From CAZUCD01 sp964618855 (GTDB lineage: Bacteria; Sumerlaeota; Sumerlaeia; SLMS01; JANRJK01): DNA of 19,843 nt. The position numbers and the translations under genes are program-made. The DNA lies in the NCBI GenBank assembly GCA_964618855.1, contig CAZUCD010000064.1:1-19843 (forward strand), read 5' to 3'. A model generated the notes under the pieces. It searched no databases. It saw nothing but the letters and a program-made list of their open reading frames with translations, and had not been told where the DNA came from. Positions 14,301-19,843 of the stretch are shown in pieces; position 1 is the first letter of the stretch, and the number at the start of each line of letters is the position of its first letter.

Positions 14301-16313
14301 CTCGGCGTTGGGCGACGTCTCCGGCTTGCGAAGGAGCGCACGCGCGTACGCATGGAGGAGCTGCTTGTCCTCCCGGGCGAGAGCGAAGGCCTTTTCGTAG
14401 ACGGGGAGGGCGCGTTCGCCGAAGTCCCCCTCCGCTATGTACACCTGCGCGAGCGGGGAGAACACGCGGGGGTTGGCGGGCTCGAGGGAGAGCAGCTTCT
14501 CGAAGAGCGGCCGGGCGCGCTGGTGGTCGCGTGCCGCGAGGGCCGCCTGCGCCCGCCCCAGCAGGTGCCGACGTGAGACGAACTGCACCGTCTTGAACCC
14601 AACGAACCCGACGAGGGCTATCGTTGCTCCCCCGCCGAGGAGGAGCAGCAGCATGTACTTGCGCACCCATGTGTTGCGACGGAACTCGACGTATGCGGCG
14701 TCGGTCGGGTCGAAGTTCTGGAGCCAATCCGCCGTATCCAGCGCCTGGTCCCAGTCGCCACGCGACCGCGCTTCGCCGTAGGCGTTGAGGCGGGCGGTAC
14801 GCTCGGCCTCGGCGGCGGCCTGCCTGCGCCCCCGCAGGTTGGCATAGTCGAGGTCGTTCAGGGCGTTGTGCCACATCGTGCCGGCACTGGTCTCCCAGAG
14901 GGACTGCGTCGGCCAGATCGGAGGCAGCGGCACGGCGGCCTCGTACCTTCGTATCGTCCCCGACGGCGAGGCGGCGATGATGTTCAGCTTCTTTCCATCG
15001 GCGGACGCGAAGAGGCCGAGCACGCTCGTGACGGGCTCCTCGAGCGGCCGTTCGATGATCTTGAACTCCCCTGAACCGCTCCCCGCGATCCATTCCTGCA
15101 GGTTCGTGGAAATGACCAGGTTCTGCCCATTCACGACGACGATGTGGGGGAGGCCGGCATTGGATGGGATCAGGGCGATTTCCGTGCGCTTCTCGTTGAG
15201 CCGCTTTGACTCCTCGGCGGCGGGAGACCAAACCCCCGCCGGGTTCATCGGGAGCGCCACGAGGCGTGAGTCCGATGTCGCCAGCACGAATCGATTCTGC
15301 GAGGTGCCGATCTGTGTCGCGAGGAGGGCGCCCTGGAACGCCCTGCCGCCGAGGGAACCCTGCGCGAAGGCGCGGATCATCGGCGTCTGAAGCGGGTTGT
15401 AGTCCACCGCGAACACTTCGCCCGACTCGGTCTGGAGCACGACCTCCGCGAGCCCGTCCGAGCCCTTCAAGTCCGTGACGAGGGGTGAGCCCGAGATGCG
15501 GCTGCGCTCCTTTATGGTGCCGACCTCGTGCTTGCCGGTCATGGGATTCACGAGGAACAACTCGCCCGAGCGGCTGCTGGCAACGATGTCGGGGAACTCG
15601 CGCTGGCGGACGTTGCCGATGGAGGGCGGCCCTGACAGAGCGGTGCTGAGGTTGCATGTCCAGAGTCGCTCGACGCGCCATGGTTCCTCGCGCGTGCCGC
15701 GGCCCGTCAGGTGGAGGGCGTGCAGGTCGCGCTCGTCCGCCACGACGCATATGTCCATGTCCGCGTCGGCCGCCGTGAAGCTGGCGCTTCCCGGATTCTG
15801 CAGGGCGGATCGCTTCACGGGAACCGCGGTCGGCTGGATGACTACCCGGGCGTCCTGGCCGAGGGAGAACTCCGCCAGGGGCGCCAGCGAGCTCCCCTCG
15901 AAGAACAGCACCCGCCCGTCCTCGGTCCCCACCGCGATGTCGGACCTGTTCCGCCCGGCGAAGTCCCCGGCCACGGGCGCCGTGAGGGCCGCATACGGCC
16001 GGCCACTGTCCTTGGAGAGCGCCGGCACCTCGAGGAAGCGGATGACCTGCAGGCTGGTCGCATCGAGGAGGTAGAGCCGCCCCTCACTGTCGGTCAGGAC
16101 GATCTCCGGCGACTTGGCCTCGTTGTGAATCAAGTCGGTGACGACGAGTGCATTGAGGTTCTTGTACTCGAGCTTGGCACTGGAGGCGACGGCGATGGGT
16201 GGGGCACCCTGCGCGGGAACGTCCCGGGCCAGGCCCAAGGCAAGCAACAGCGCCGACAGAAGGAGCATCCTTCCGCCCGGGGGCGCCCAATGGCTCAACT
16301 GCGACCGGAGCAT
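11346..16313 (-). CDS. Giant receptor-like Ser/Thr kinase: propeller, TM, TPR array, C-terminal kinase
   Basis: The product is 1655 residues from the ATG at 16313 (GAGG 4 nt upstream); an ATG at 16268 just before MLLLSALLLALG is an alternative. Domains in order: a signal peptide ending near VPAQG; an extracytoplasmic repeat region at about 40-500 with recurring DLxGxxxxEIVxxTxxGxLxxxD-like blades (LVTDLKGSDGLAEVVLQTES, VGTEDGRVLFFEG) typical of FG-GAP/PQQ-like propellers; a TM at about 553-578 (LLLLLGGGATIALVGFVGF); roughly twenty TPR-like repeats at about 585-1385; and a protein kinase from 1395 with loop GRGAMG, Lys1424, HRD at 1516-1518 followed by VKPANIM, DFG at 1536-1538, and SPEQ. All catalytic residues are present. 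The kinase sits at the C-terminus, reversed from the usual N-terminal kinase plus C-terminal sensor. It heads the operon with the ABC ATPase and double-CNB genes. Confidence 0.95.
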   Translation of the reverse strand: MLRSQLSHWAPPGGRMLLLSALLLALGLARDVPAQGAPPIAVASSAKLEYKNLNALVVTDLIHNEAKSPEIVLTDSEGRLYLLDATSLQVIRFLEVPALSKDSGRPYAALTAPVAGDFAGRNRSDIAVGTEDGRVLFFEGSSLAPLAEFSLGQDARVVIQPTAVPVKRSALQNPGSASFTAADADMDICVVADERDLHALHLTGRGTREEPWRVERLWTCNLSTALSGPPSIGNVRQREFPDIVASSRSGELFLVNPMTGKHEVGTIKERSRISGSPLVTDLKGSDGLAEVVLQTESGEVFAVDYNPLQTPMIRAFAQGSLGGRAFQGALLATQIGTSQNRFVLATSDSRLVALPMNPAGVWSPAAEESKRLNEKRTEIALIPSNAGLPHIVVVNGQNLVISTNLQEWIAGSGSGEFKIIERPLEEPVTSVLGLFASADGKKLNIIAASPSGTIRRYEAAVPLPPIWPTQSLWETSAGTMWHNALNDLDYANLRGRRQAAAEAERTARLNAYGEARSRGDWDQALDTADWLQNFDPTDAAYVEFRRNTWVRKYMLLLLLGGGATIALVGFVGFKTVQFVSRRHLLGRAQAALAARDHQRARPLFEKLLSLEPANPRVFSPLAQVYIAEGDFGERALPVYEKAFALAREDKQLLHAYARALLRKPETSPNAEKIYAEAIPTFPEPALLEYGIGCCHYARGEYDAAGKRLRAAIRGGHTTDDVYNVLTDVYLRTKNFGAKSLPVLQQQFGRRQDSQEFLEGYLLACIDARKTDSEVETLCHQVLEGNPAFAPAFCHLCAIHLQKNQIGQAVEEARNALKHAPGDKQGIAMLAHCYLIQNRKDEEALTAYLDALTNEPEEAELLRVVSEIYHQRGQFDAKAADIYRRSHAANPADTTTLQALAQVGLLTGDDDLSIRAVEALAAQGQASAKLTRQLAQAYVRQRIHEPRAERILRDALRSEPRNAEYLHALAMVLVGQDRVDSEAMPVYENYMAANPTDLVVGRQYARALIGQNRFDVALGLVTRLHEASPNDEEVKRLVALASLYGNKIDEAIDGYRRILSRDPDDEDALVNLALALAQKRETDDESGRLFARAQSIRPDAEVLSLALARHSLVKNDQLKAVEWFQKALKARPGVEETVLAHVQDALAEFPDALRVRWFLCELLVAFNRLREALDQLLLVFDTNPGQAKNVLSALDKILAKDPNNVAALQHKGRMLLASENARQARRSLEKAWQLQPTNAEVQKTLVSTYEKILEEKEDVEVRFQLGKLLYQMLDFDRAIGCFQKTAQDYRWEAESTKALGKCFTAKGMLDLALQEYKKLVVDEETKELLYDLAQRYESKKDLVGAKTVYRQLFAADIDYKDVRRRFEMLSGSTSDPLAFEKTNIVQQMSEEAARRYELLDELGRGAMGIVYRARDKELEEVVALKILPDSMSNNPEAVRRFKIEARNARRISHPHIVRIHDIGEEMGRKYISMEYVDGSDLKKRVKGGPRMTHKEVFHYGIQIAEALAYAHRLGIVHRDVKPANIMLTSNNDVKVTDFGIAKLMDQTADGTLAGAVIGTPLYMSPEQVQGIPVDNRADIYSFGIMLYEFVSGRPPFTEGDLAYQHLHREPDPITDCPPSLWAIIRKCLAKSKDDRWQNAEEIVAALRQSRDVVALG

Positions 16314-16454
16314 TCCGCCTCGATCCCGTTCTGGTGTCTCCACCCATGAAAGGTGAAGCGGAACGCTGAGACAAGCAGGTTTCGAGGTCAAGGCGGAGAC
16401 CGCGTGCCGCAGCCGGGGTCCCTGGGGCGTTTGGCGACGCACCGGGACGGAGCC

Positions 16455-16484
16455 TTGACCGCAAGGGCCGGGGTTGGTGAGAAT
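16455..16484 (+). promoter_or_regulatory. Candidate sigma-70-type promoter for the DUF21/CBS gene
   Basis: TTGACC matches 5 of 6 -35 bases and GAGAAT 4 of 6 -10 bases, with an 18-nt spacer. It would leave a leader of roughly 90 nt before the ATG at 16583. The match is found by eye only. Confidence 0.35.
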
Positions 16485-16562
16485 CCCGGGCATATGCTCG
16501 AAATGATAGGAGCGCCCGACCCCCTTGGGCGGGTTGGGCGACTCGACAGCGGCCACAGCGGC

Positions 16563-16582
16563 GCCGGAACTCGTTTTCCGGC
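16563..16582 (+). repeat. Perfect 7-bp hairpin abutting the start codon of the DUF21/CBS gene
   Basis: GCCGGAA and TTCCGGC flank a 6-nt loop, and the second arm ends directly at the ATG. In mRNA the stem would occupy the whole ribosome-binding zone. The only purine-rich segment that could serve as an SD (GGAA) is in the 5' arm. Confidence 0.6.
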
Positions 16583-17686
16583 ATGATCCTGCTTCTCGCA
16601 ATCATCGTTTTGGTCACCATCGTGGCCTTCGGCTGCACGCTGGTCGATTCCGCGTTGGAGTCGATGCCGCAGGGTCGGGTCGAGGGCATGATGGAGCATG
16701 GGGTGGCGGGCGCTGAACGGCTCGCGCTCGTGCTAAAGGACATCGATCGCGCGCGTGGGGCCCTTCAGGGGCTCGCGACGCTTGCGCGCATCGGGGGGGC
16801 CGTGGCCGGCGGCGCCTTCGTGGAGCGGTTGTATCCTGGCGAGTCCACGGTCCCCCTGCTCGGGTTCGCGTTCGGCTTTGCGCTGTACCTGCTGCTGATC
16901 GTGACCGTCGCTCCCAGGACCCTGGGATCGCTCCATGCGGAGAAGGTGGGCGTGGCGGCGCTTCCCTTCATCCAATTGGTGACCACGCTGCTCGGTCCGC
17001 TGGCCTCGCTTGCCGTTGCCATGCAGGGGGAGATCACGCGGCGGGCCGAGAAGCCGGCGCAGGGACCCACCGAGGAGGAGATCCTCGAGCTCGCGCGCCA
17101 AGGCGCCGAGTCCGGGACGCTCTCCCGCGAGGAAGCGACCTGGGCGACCAACGCCCTCCTGCTCGACGGCGTGACCGCGCGCGAGCTCATGACGCCGCGC
17201 ACCGTCGTCTACCTGCTGCCCGAGAAGATGCCGCTCTCGATGATAAAGGCGCACTCGACGCACTGGACCCACAGCAGGCTGCCCGTCTGCGCGGACGACG
17301 ACCCCGACCGGATCCTCGGGGTAATCTACCGCCGCGACGTTTTCGACGCGCTGGTCCAACGCACGCGCGACGAACTGGAAAAGATGCGCCTGGGCGACCT
17401 CAAGCGCCCCGTTCACTTCGTGCCCGAGGCGACCCCGGGCAACGAGCTCCTCCGACGGATGCTCCGTGAGCGCGAGCAGTTCTACGTGGTCACCAACGAG
17501 CACGGGGCCATGGAGGGGATCATCACGCTTGAGGACGTGCTCGAGTTCCTGCTGGGCGAGGAGATCGTCGATCCGCACGACCTCCACGAGGACATGCAGG
17601 AGTACGCGCGCCGCATGGCGGCGGAGCGGCGCAAGCGCATCGCGAGCCGGCCGGCCGCCGAGCCCCCGAGCTCCGTCGGCGAGTAG
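16583..17686 (+). CDS. DUF21/CNNM-like membrane protein with CBS pair (HlyC/CorC family, short form)
   Basis: The 367-residue product starts with TM helix MILLLAIIVLVTIVAFGC, has further hydrophobic segments to about residue 150 (GFAFGFALYLLLIVTVAP, LPFIQLVTTLLGPLASLAVA), and so carries a DUF21 (CNNM transmembrane) domain. Residues about 195-340 form a CBS pair: ARELMTPRTVVYLL, HSRLPVCADDDPDRILGVIY, and in the second half FYVVTNEHGAMEGIITLEDV then LEFLLGEEIVD. Such proteins are linked to Mg/Co ion homeostasis, with the CBS pair as adenine-nucleotide sensor. The usual C-terminal CorC_HlyC domain is missing; the protein ends in a charged tail about 45 residues after CBS2. It is transcribed away from the giant kinase and towards the TPR/BFD/kinase genes. 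The older 'hemolysin' label for this family should not be taken literally. Confidence 0.9.
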   Translation: MILLLAIIVLVTIVAFGCTLVDSALESMPQGRVEGMMEHGVAGAERLALVLKDIDRARGALQGLATLARIGGAVAGGAFVERLYPGESTVPLLGFAFGFALYLLLIVTVAPRTLGSLHAEKVGVAALPFIQLVTTLLGPLASLAVAMQGEITRRAEKPAQGPTEEEILELARQGAESGTLSREEATWATNALLLDGVTARELMTPRTVVYLLPEKMPLSMIKAHSTHWTHSRLPVCADDDPDRILGVIYRRDVFDALVQRTRDELEKMRLGDLKRPVHFVPEATPGNELLRRMLREREQFYVVTNEHGAMEGIITLEDVLEFLLGEEIVDPHDLHEDMQEYARRMAAERRKRIASRPAAEPPSSVGE

Positions 17687-17784
17687 CCCGAAGCGGAGCC
17701 GCGATTGACCTTGATTTGGGCGGGGGGGGATGGGTACCCGTCCATGCGTCACACGCGCTGCGCAACCTTCACGGAGTCCCGCTC
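17687..17784 (+). promoter_or_regulatory. Intergenic region upstream of the acidic TPR gene
   Basis: This 98 bp contains TTGACC at 17705-17710, a G-run, and the near-perfect 16-bp inverted repeat GGATGGGTACCCGTCC at 17728-17743. The repeat sits where a -10 would be expected. GGAG 8 nt before the ATG serves the next gene. No good -10 is present. Confidence 0.35.
17728..17743. repeat. 16-bp inverted repeat centred on GGGTACCC
   Basis: GGATGGGTACCCGTCC is self-complementary except for one T/G pair, centred on the 8-bp palindrome GGGTACCC. It lies 41 bp before the acidic TPR start and could be a dimeric repressor site. Chance occurrence in GC-rich DNA is also possible. Confidence 0.4.
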
Positions 17785-18387
17785 ATGTCTCGTCGATATG
17801 ACGATGAGGAGGAATTCGGCTTCGACGAAGCCGGAGAGAACATCGAAGGGGAGGACGAGTCCTTTGAGCTGGACGAGGAGGAGGAGTTCTTCGAGGACGA
17901 CGAGGATGAGGACGAGGATGGGGACGAACTCGACGACGATGAGGACGAGGGCGAGGGGAACGAGTTCGCGGACCTCGACAGCGTCGTCGAGGAGGGCGAG
18001 GAGTTGATCGAGTCGGGAGAGTATGCCAAGGCGATCGAACTCCTGCAGGGCGGCCTCGAGGTTTTCCCGGAGGAGGTCTCGCTCCACTTCCTTCTGGGCC
18101 TCGCGAGCCTGGAGTCCCTCAAGGAGGACATCGACACCAGCGAGTTGTGGGAGGACGACTCGGACATGGTGGAGATGTACGAGCAGGCGGTGGCTTCGTT
18201 CGAGGAGGCGCTCAACCTTGATCCGGAGCACGTGGGATCGCTGAACGCGCTCGGCATGCTGTACGCCCTGCGCGGGAACCACGAGTCGGCGATCAACTGC
18301 TGGGAGAAATCCCTTGAGGTGGAGCCCGACCAATCCACCGTGAACGATGACATCCGGGCATCGAGGAAGAAGCTCGAATCCGACTAG
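17785..18387 (+). CDS. Acidic TPR protein
   Basis: The 200-residue product starts at the ATG at 17785 (GGAG 8 nt upstream), where MSRRYDDEEEFGFDEAGENI begins. Residues about 6-70 are nearly pure Asp/Glu with a few Gly, Phe and Asn, encoded by a GAC/GAG/GAT low-complexity tract, and are surely disordered. From about residue 70 come TPR-like helical pairs: EEGEELIESGEYAKAIELLQ, MYEQAVASFEEALNLDPEHV and ALGMLYALRGNHESAINCWE. No signal or TM is present. The tail could act as a polyanionic binding surface or DNA mimic; the TPR part should bind protein partners. It lies 22 bp upstream of the BFD-like gene and shares the TPR theme with the giant kinase. Specific function unknown. Confidence 0.88.
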   Translation: MSRRYDDEEEFGFDEAGENIEGEDESFELDEEEEFFEDDEDEDEDGDELDDDEDEGEGNEFADLDSVVEEGEELIESGEYAKAIELLQGGLEVFPEEVSLHFLLGLASLESLKEDIDTSELWEDDSDMVEMYEQAVASFEEALNLDPEHVGSLNALGMLYALRGNHESAINCWEKSLEVEPDQSTVNDDIRASRKKLESD

Positions 18388-18409
18388 ATCCCTAGTGCGG
18401 AGCGCACGC

Positions 18410-18736
18410 ATGGTCGAGGGGCAGGACCCAACCGGTGATGGCGCTCGTGAAGTTTGCCTCTGCTTCCACGTGACCCTCGGAATGCTGGCGAGGCACGCGA
18501 AGGGAAGGGTGCTCCGCCACGCATCGCAATTGGCGGACTGCGGCGGTGCTGGGACCGGCTGCGGCTGGTGCCGACCCCAGCTCGAGGCCATCGCACGCCA
18601 ATTGGTGGAGTCTCCGGGCAAGCTGCCCAAGTTGCCTTTCGACGCGCGGGAGTACGCAGCCCGGCGTGCCAGGGCTCACGCCGAACGGGCCGTCCTGGAT
18701 GCCGCCGAACCCCTCGCGGATGAGTTGGAGCCTTGA
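18410..18736 (+). CDS. BFD-like [2Fe-2S]-binding protein
   Basis: The 108-residue product carries a CxC-x32-CxxC arrangement: Cys16 and Cys18 in VCLCFHVT, and Cys51 and Cys54 in GTGCGWCRP. This is the bacterioferritin-associated-ferredoxin (BFD, PF04324) pattern for one [2Fe-2S] cluster. A fifth cysteine (Cys44) lies between. BFD domains act in iron release from bacterioferritin or as modules in nitrite reductases and other redox enzymes. Here the domain is followed by a 50-residue charged Ala/Arg/Glu helix not usual in stand-alone Bfd (about 64 residues). The ATG at 18410 has GGAG 7 nt upstream; an in-frame ATG at 18347 would overlap the TPR gene. The stop codon is embedded in the start of the next kinase gene, which suggests coupled translation. 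Confidence 0.83.
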   Translation: MVEGQDPTGDGAREVCLCFHVTLGMLARHAKGRVLRHASQLADCGGAGTGCGWCRPQLEAIARQLVESPGKLPKLPFDAREYAARRARAHAERAVLDAAEPLADELEP

Positions 18737-19843
18737 ATCCCGAGCCTCCATCCCTGCCCACAAGCCCTGTCGAGGACACCTGCGCGACACTCTCGCAGCG
18801 CAGTCTGTTCGACCCCAGCCGCGTGAAAACGCCGGAACCCGGCGCGGATCCGCGAATCTCGATCTCGGTCTTCACAGACTCTGAATCCGGGCCGACACCG
18901 GCTTCCGGCGTGAATGCGGCACGTGAAGGGGGAATGGGCGGTCTCCAACCATCGGCCTCGCCAGCGTTCGTGCTTACGCGCGTCGTCGGTCATGGGGGTC
19001 ATGGGGAGGTGCACGAGGCGATCCAGACGTCCCTGGGCCGCCCAGTCGCCGTCAAGCGCATCAGGGAGGAAGTGTACCGAAGGCACACCCCAGGCAGCCA
19101 CGAGGTGCTCCTGGTCGAGAGCGACTTCCGTCAGGAGGCGCTGCTGACGGGCGTGCTGGAGCACCCGAACATCGTGCCCGTCCACGACTTCGGCCGCGAC
19201 GACCGCGGCCGGCCGCTCATGGCGATGAAGCTGCTCCGCGGCAAGCGGTGGGATGCGTTGGTCAAGGAGGACTGGGAATCCGGACTCGACGCGAACCTCT
19301 ACCATCAGAAGCACCTTCAGATCCTGCGCGACGTCGCGCAGGCTGTCGCCTTCGCACACTCCAAGGGTGTGGTTCACCGTGACATCAAGCCCTCTCAGGT
19401 GATGGTGGGCGAGTTCGGCGAGACGGTGCTGATGGACTGGGGGCTGGCGGTCTTCGTCGGCGATTCCGCCGAGAGCTTCAGCCTGGCGCAGCACGCGCTG
19501 ATGCAGCTCCTTCCCACGCGGGAGAACGCCTCGAATCCGGCGGGAACCCCGGCGTTCATGGCGCCCGAGCAAACCCGCCGCAGCGCGAACGACATCGGCC
19601 CCGCGACCGACGTTTTTCTCCTCGGGGCCTCGCTCTACTTCCTGCTGACGGGGACGGCGCCCTACACGTCCGCGATGGTCTCGGCCGCGATGGAGCGCGC
19701 GTCGCGCTGCGACTTCGAGCCTCCGCAGGTCCGGGCGCGGGACAGGGAGATCCCGACCGAGCTCGCACAGCTCTGCATCCATGCGATGCAGCGCGTTCCT
19801 GCGGACCGGGTTCCCTCCGCGCGGGCATTCGTCGAGGCCATCG
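18733..19843 (+). CDS. Ser/Thr protein kinase with DWG motif, 3' end cut by window edge
   Basis: An open frame runs from TTG 18733 to the edge (370 codons visible). A stop at 18721-18723 makes TTG 18733 the first usual start; GTG 18910 or ATG 18934 (MGGLQPSAS) are alternatives that would drop a disordered leader. TTG overlaps the BFD stop as TTGA, with GGAG close by. Kinase landmarks: glycine loop GHGGHGEV, Lys108 in VAVKRI, HRDIKPSQVMV with Asp217, VLMDWGLA with Asp235, and GTPAFMAPEQ. DWG for DFG is common in kinases of Planctomycetota and related phyla. Gln222 stands where the Mg-binding Asn of KPxN is expected. Any C-terminal sensor or TM part lies beyond the window. Kinase identity is strong; the start is not. 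Confidence 0.88.
   Translation, partial: MNPEPPSLPTSPVEDTCATLSQRSLFDPSRVKTPEPGADPRISISVFTDSESGPTPASGVNAAREGGMGGLQPSASPAFVLTRVVGHGGHGEVHEAIQTSLGRPVAVKRIREEVYRRHTPGSHEVLLVESDFRQEALLTGVLEHPNIVPVHDFGRDDRGRPLMAMKLLRGKRWDALVKEDWESGLDANLYHQKHLQILRDVAQAVAFAHSKGVVHRDIKPSQVMVGEFGETVLMDWGLAVFVGDSAESFSLAQHALMQLLPTRENASNPAGTPAFMAPEQTRRSANDIGPATDVFLLGASLYFLLTGTAPYTSAMVSAAMERASRCDFEPPQVRARDREIPTELAQLCIHAMQRVPADRVPSARAFVEAI

Larger units (their letters stand above)
16314..16582. promoter_or_regulatory. Divergent intergenic region between the giant kinase and the DUF21/CBS gene
   Basis: No gene is supported in this 269 bp. It should carry both promoters. On the plus strand TTGACC (16455-16460) with an 18-nt spacer to GAGAAT (16479-16484) is a fair sigma-70 match. 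On the minus strand another TTGACC (16391-16386) lacks a good -10. A perfect 7-bp inverted repeat touches the plus-strand start codon (16563-16582). Confidence 0.4.

Noticed and set aside
11094..14576. 1160-codon open frame on the plus strand
   Set aside because: It is antisense to the TPR and kinase part of the giant kinase gene; its composition (Leu/Arg/Glu/Val-rich, no domain motifs) is what high-GC codon bias produces on the opposite strand.
16369..16391. Minus-strand TTGACC as the promoter of the giant kinase gene
   Set aside because: The -35 match is good but the hexamer 17 nt downstream (CAGCGT) matches only two -10 bases, and no better spacing gives a convincing element.

Overview
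The window is about 20 kb of GC-rich bacterial chromosome with dense, mostly co-directional genes. The envelope proteins (two OmpA-type peptidoglycan-binding proteins, a TolC-type outer-membrane lipoprotein) point to a diderm cell. The large Ser/Thr kinases resemble those of Planctomycetota and allied deep-branching phyla: one joins a propeller to a TPR array, the other carries DWG in place of DFG. The taxon is an inference; the sequence alone does not fix the phylum. I see no tRNA, rRNA, CRISPR array, IS element or phage gene.

Left block (1-8238, all minus strand, transcribed right to left): FHA-GAF protein; a substrate-binding protein (SBP) fused to OmpA; a secreted VWA protein; a second, membrane-anchored SBP-OmpA fusion; a two-TM coiled-coil protein; a DUF3303-like protein; nuoD; and a cyclase/kynurenine-formamidase-like gene cut by the window edge. 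The core from 2235 to 7094 (SBP-OmpA, VWA, SBP-OmpA, TM coiled-coil) looks like one envelope system. It has ligand-binding domains tied to peptidoglycan and no ABC ATPase or permease beside it, so sensing or scaffolding looks likelier than import. It is the best candidate here for an undescribed system. nuoD lies outside any visible nuo cluster.

Middle block (8324-16313): a TolC/CusC-like lipoprotein gene (+) diverges from the FHA gene. It converges with, and overlaps by 26 bp, the end of a tightly packed minus-strand operon. That operon encodes a 1655-residue transmembrane kinase (signal peptide, propeller-like outer domain, TM, long TPR array, C-terminal kinase), then a ZnuC-like ABC ATPase with a His-rich tail, then a protein with two cyclic-nucleotide-binding-like domains. 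Gaps are 10 and 14 nt.

Right block (16583-19843, plus strand): a DUF21/CBS membrane protein that diverges from the giant kinase, an acidic TPR protein, a small BFD-like [2Fe-2S] protein, and a second Ser/Thr kinase whose likely TTG start overlaps the BFD stop codon. The kinase runs off the right edge. The theme across the window is signal transduction at the envelope (two kinases, FHA, GAF, CNB, CBS, TPR) with possible links to metal or small-ligand sensing.
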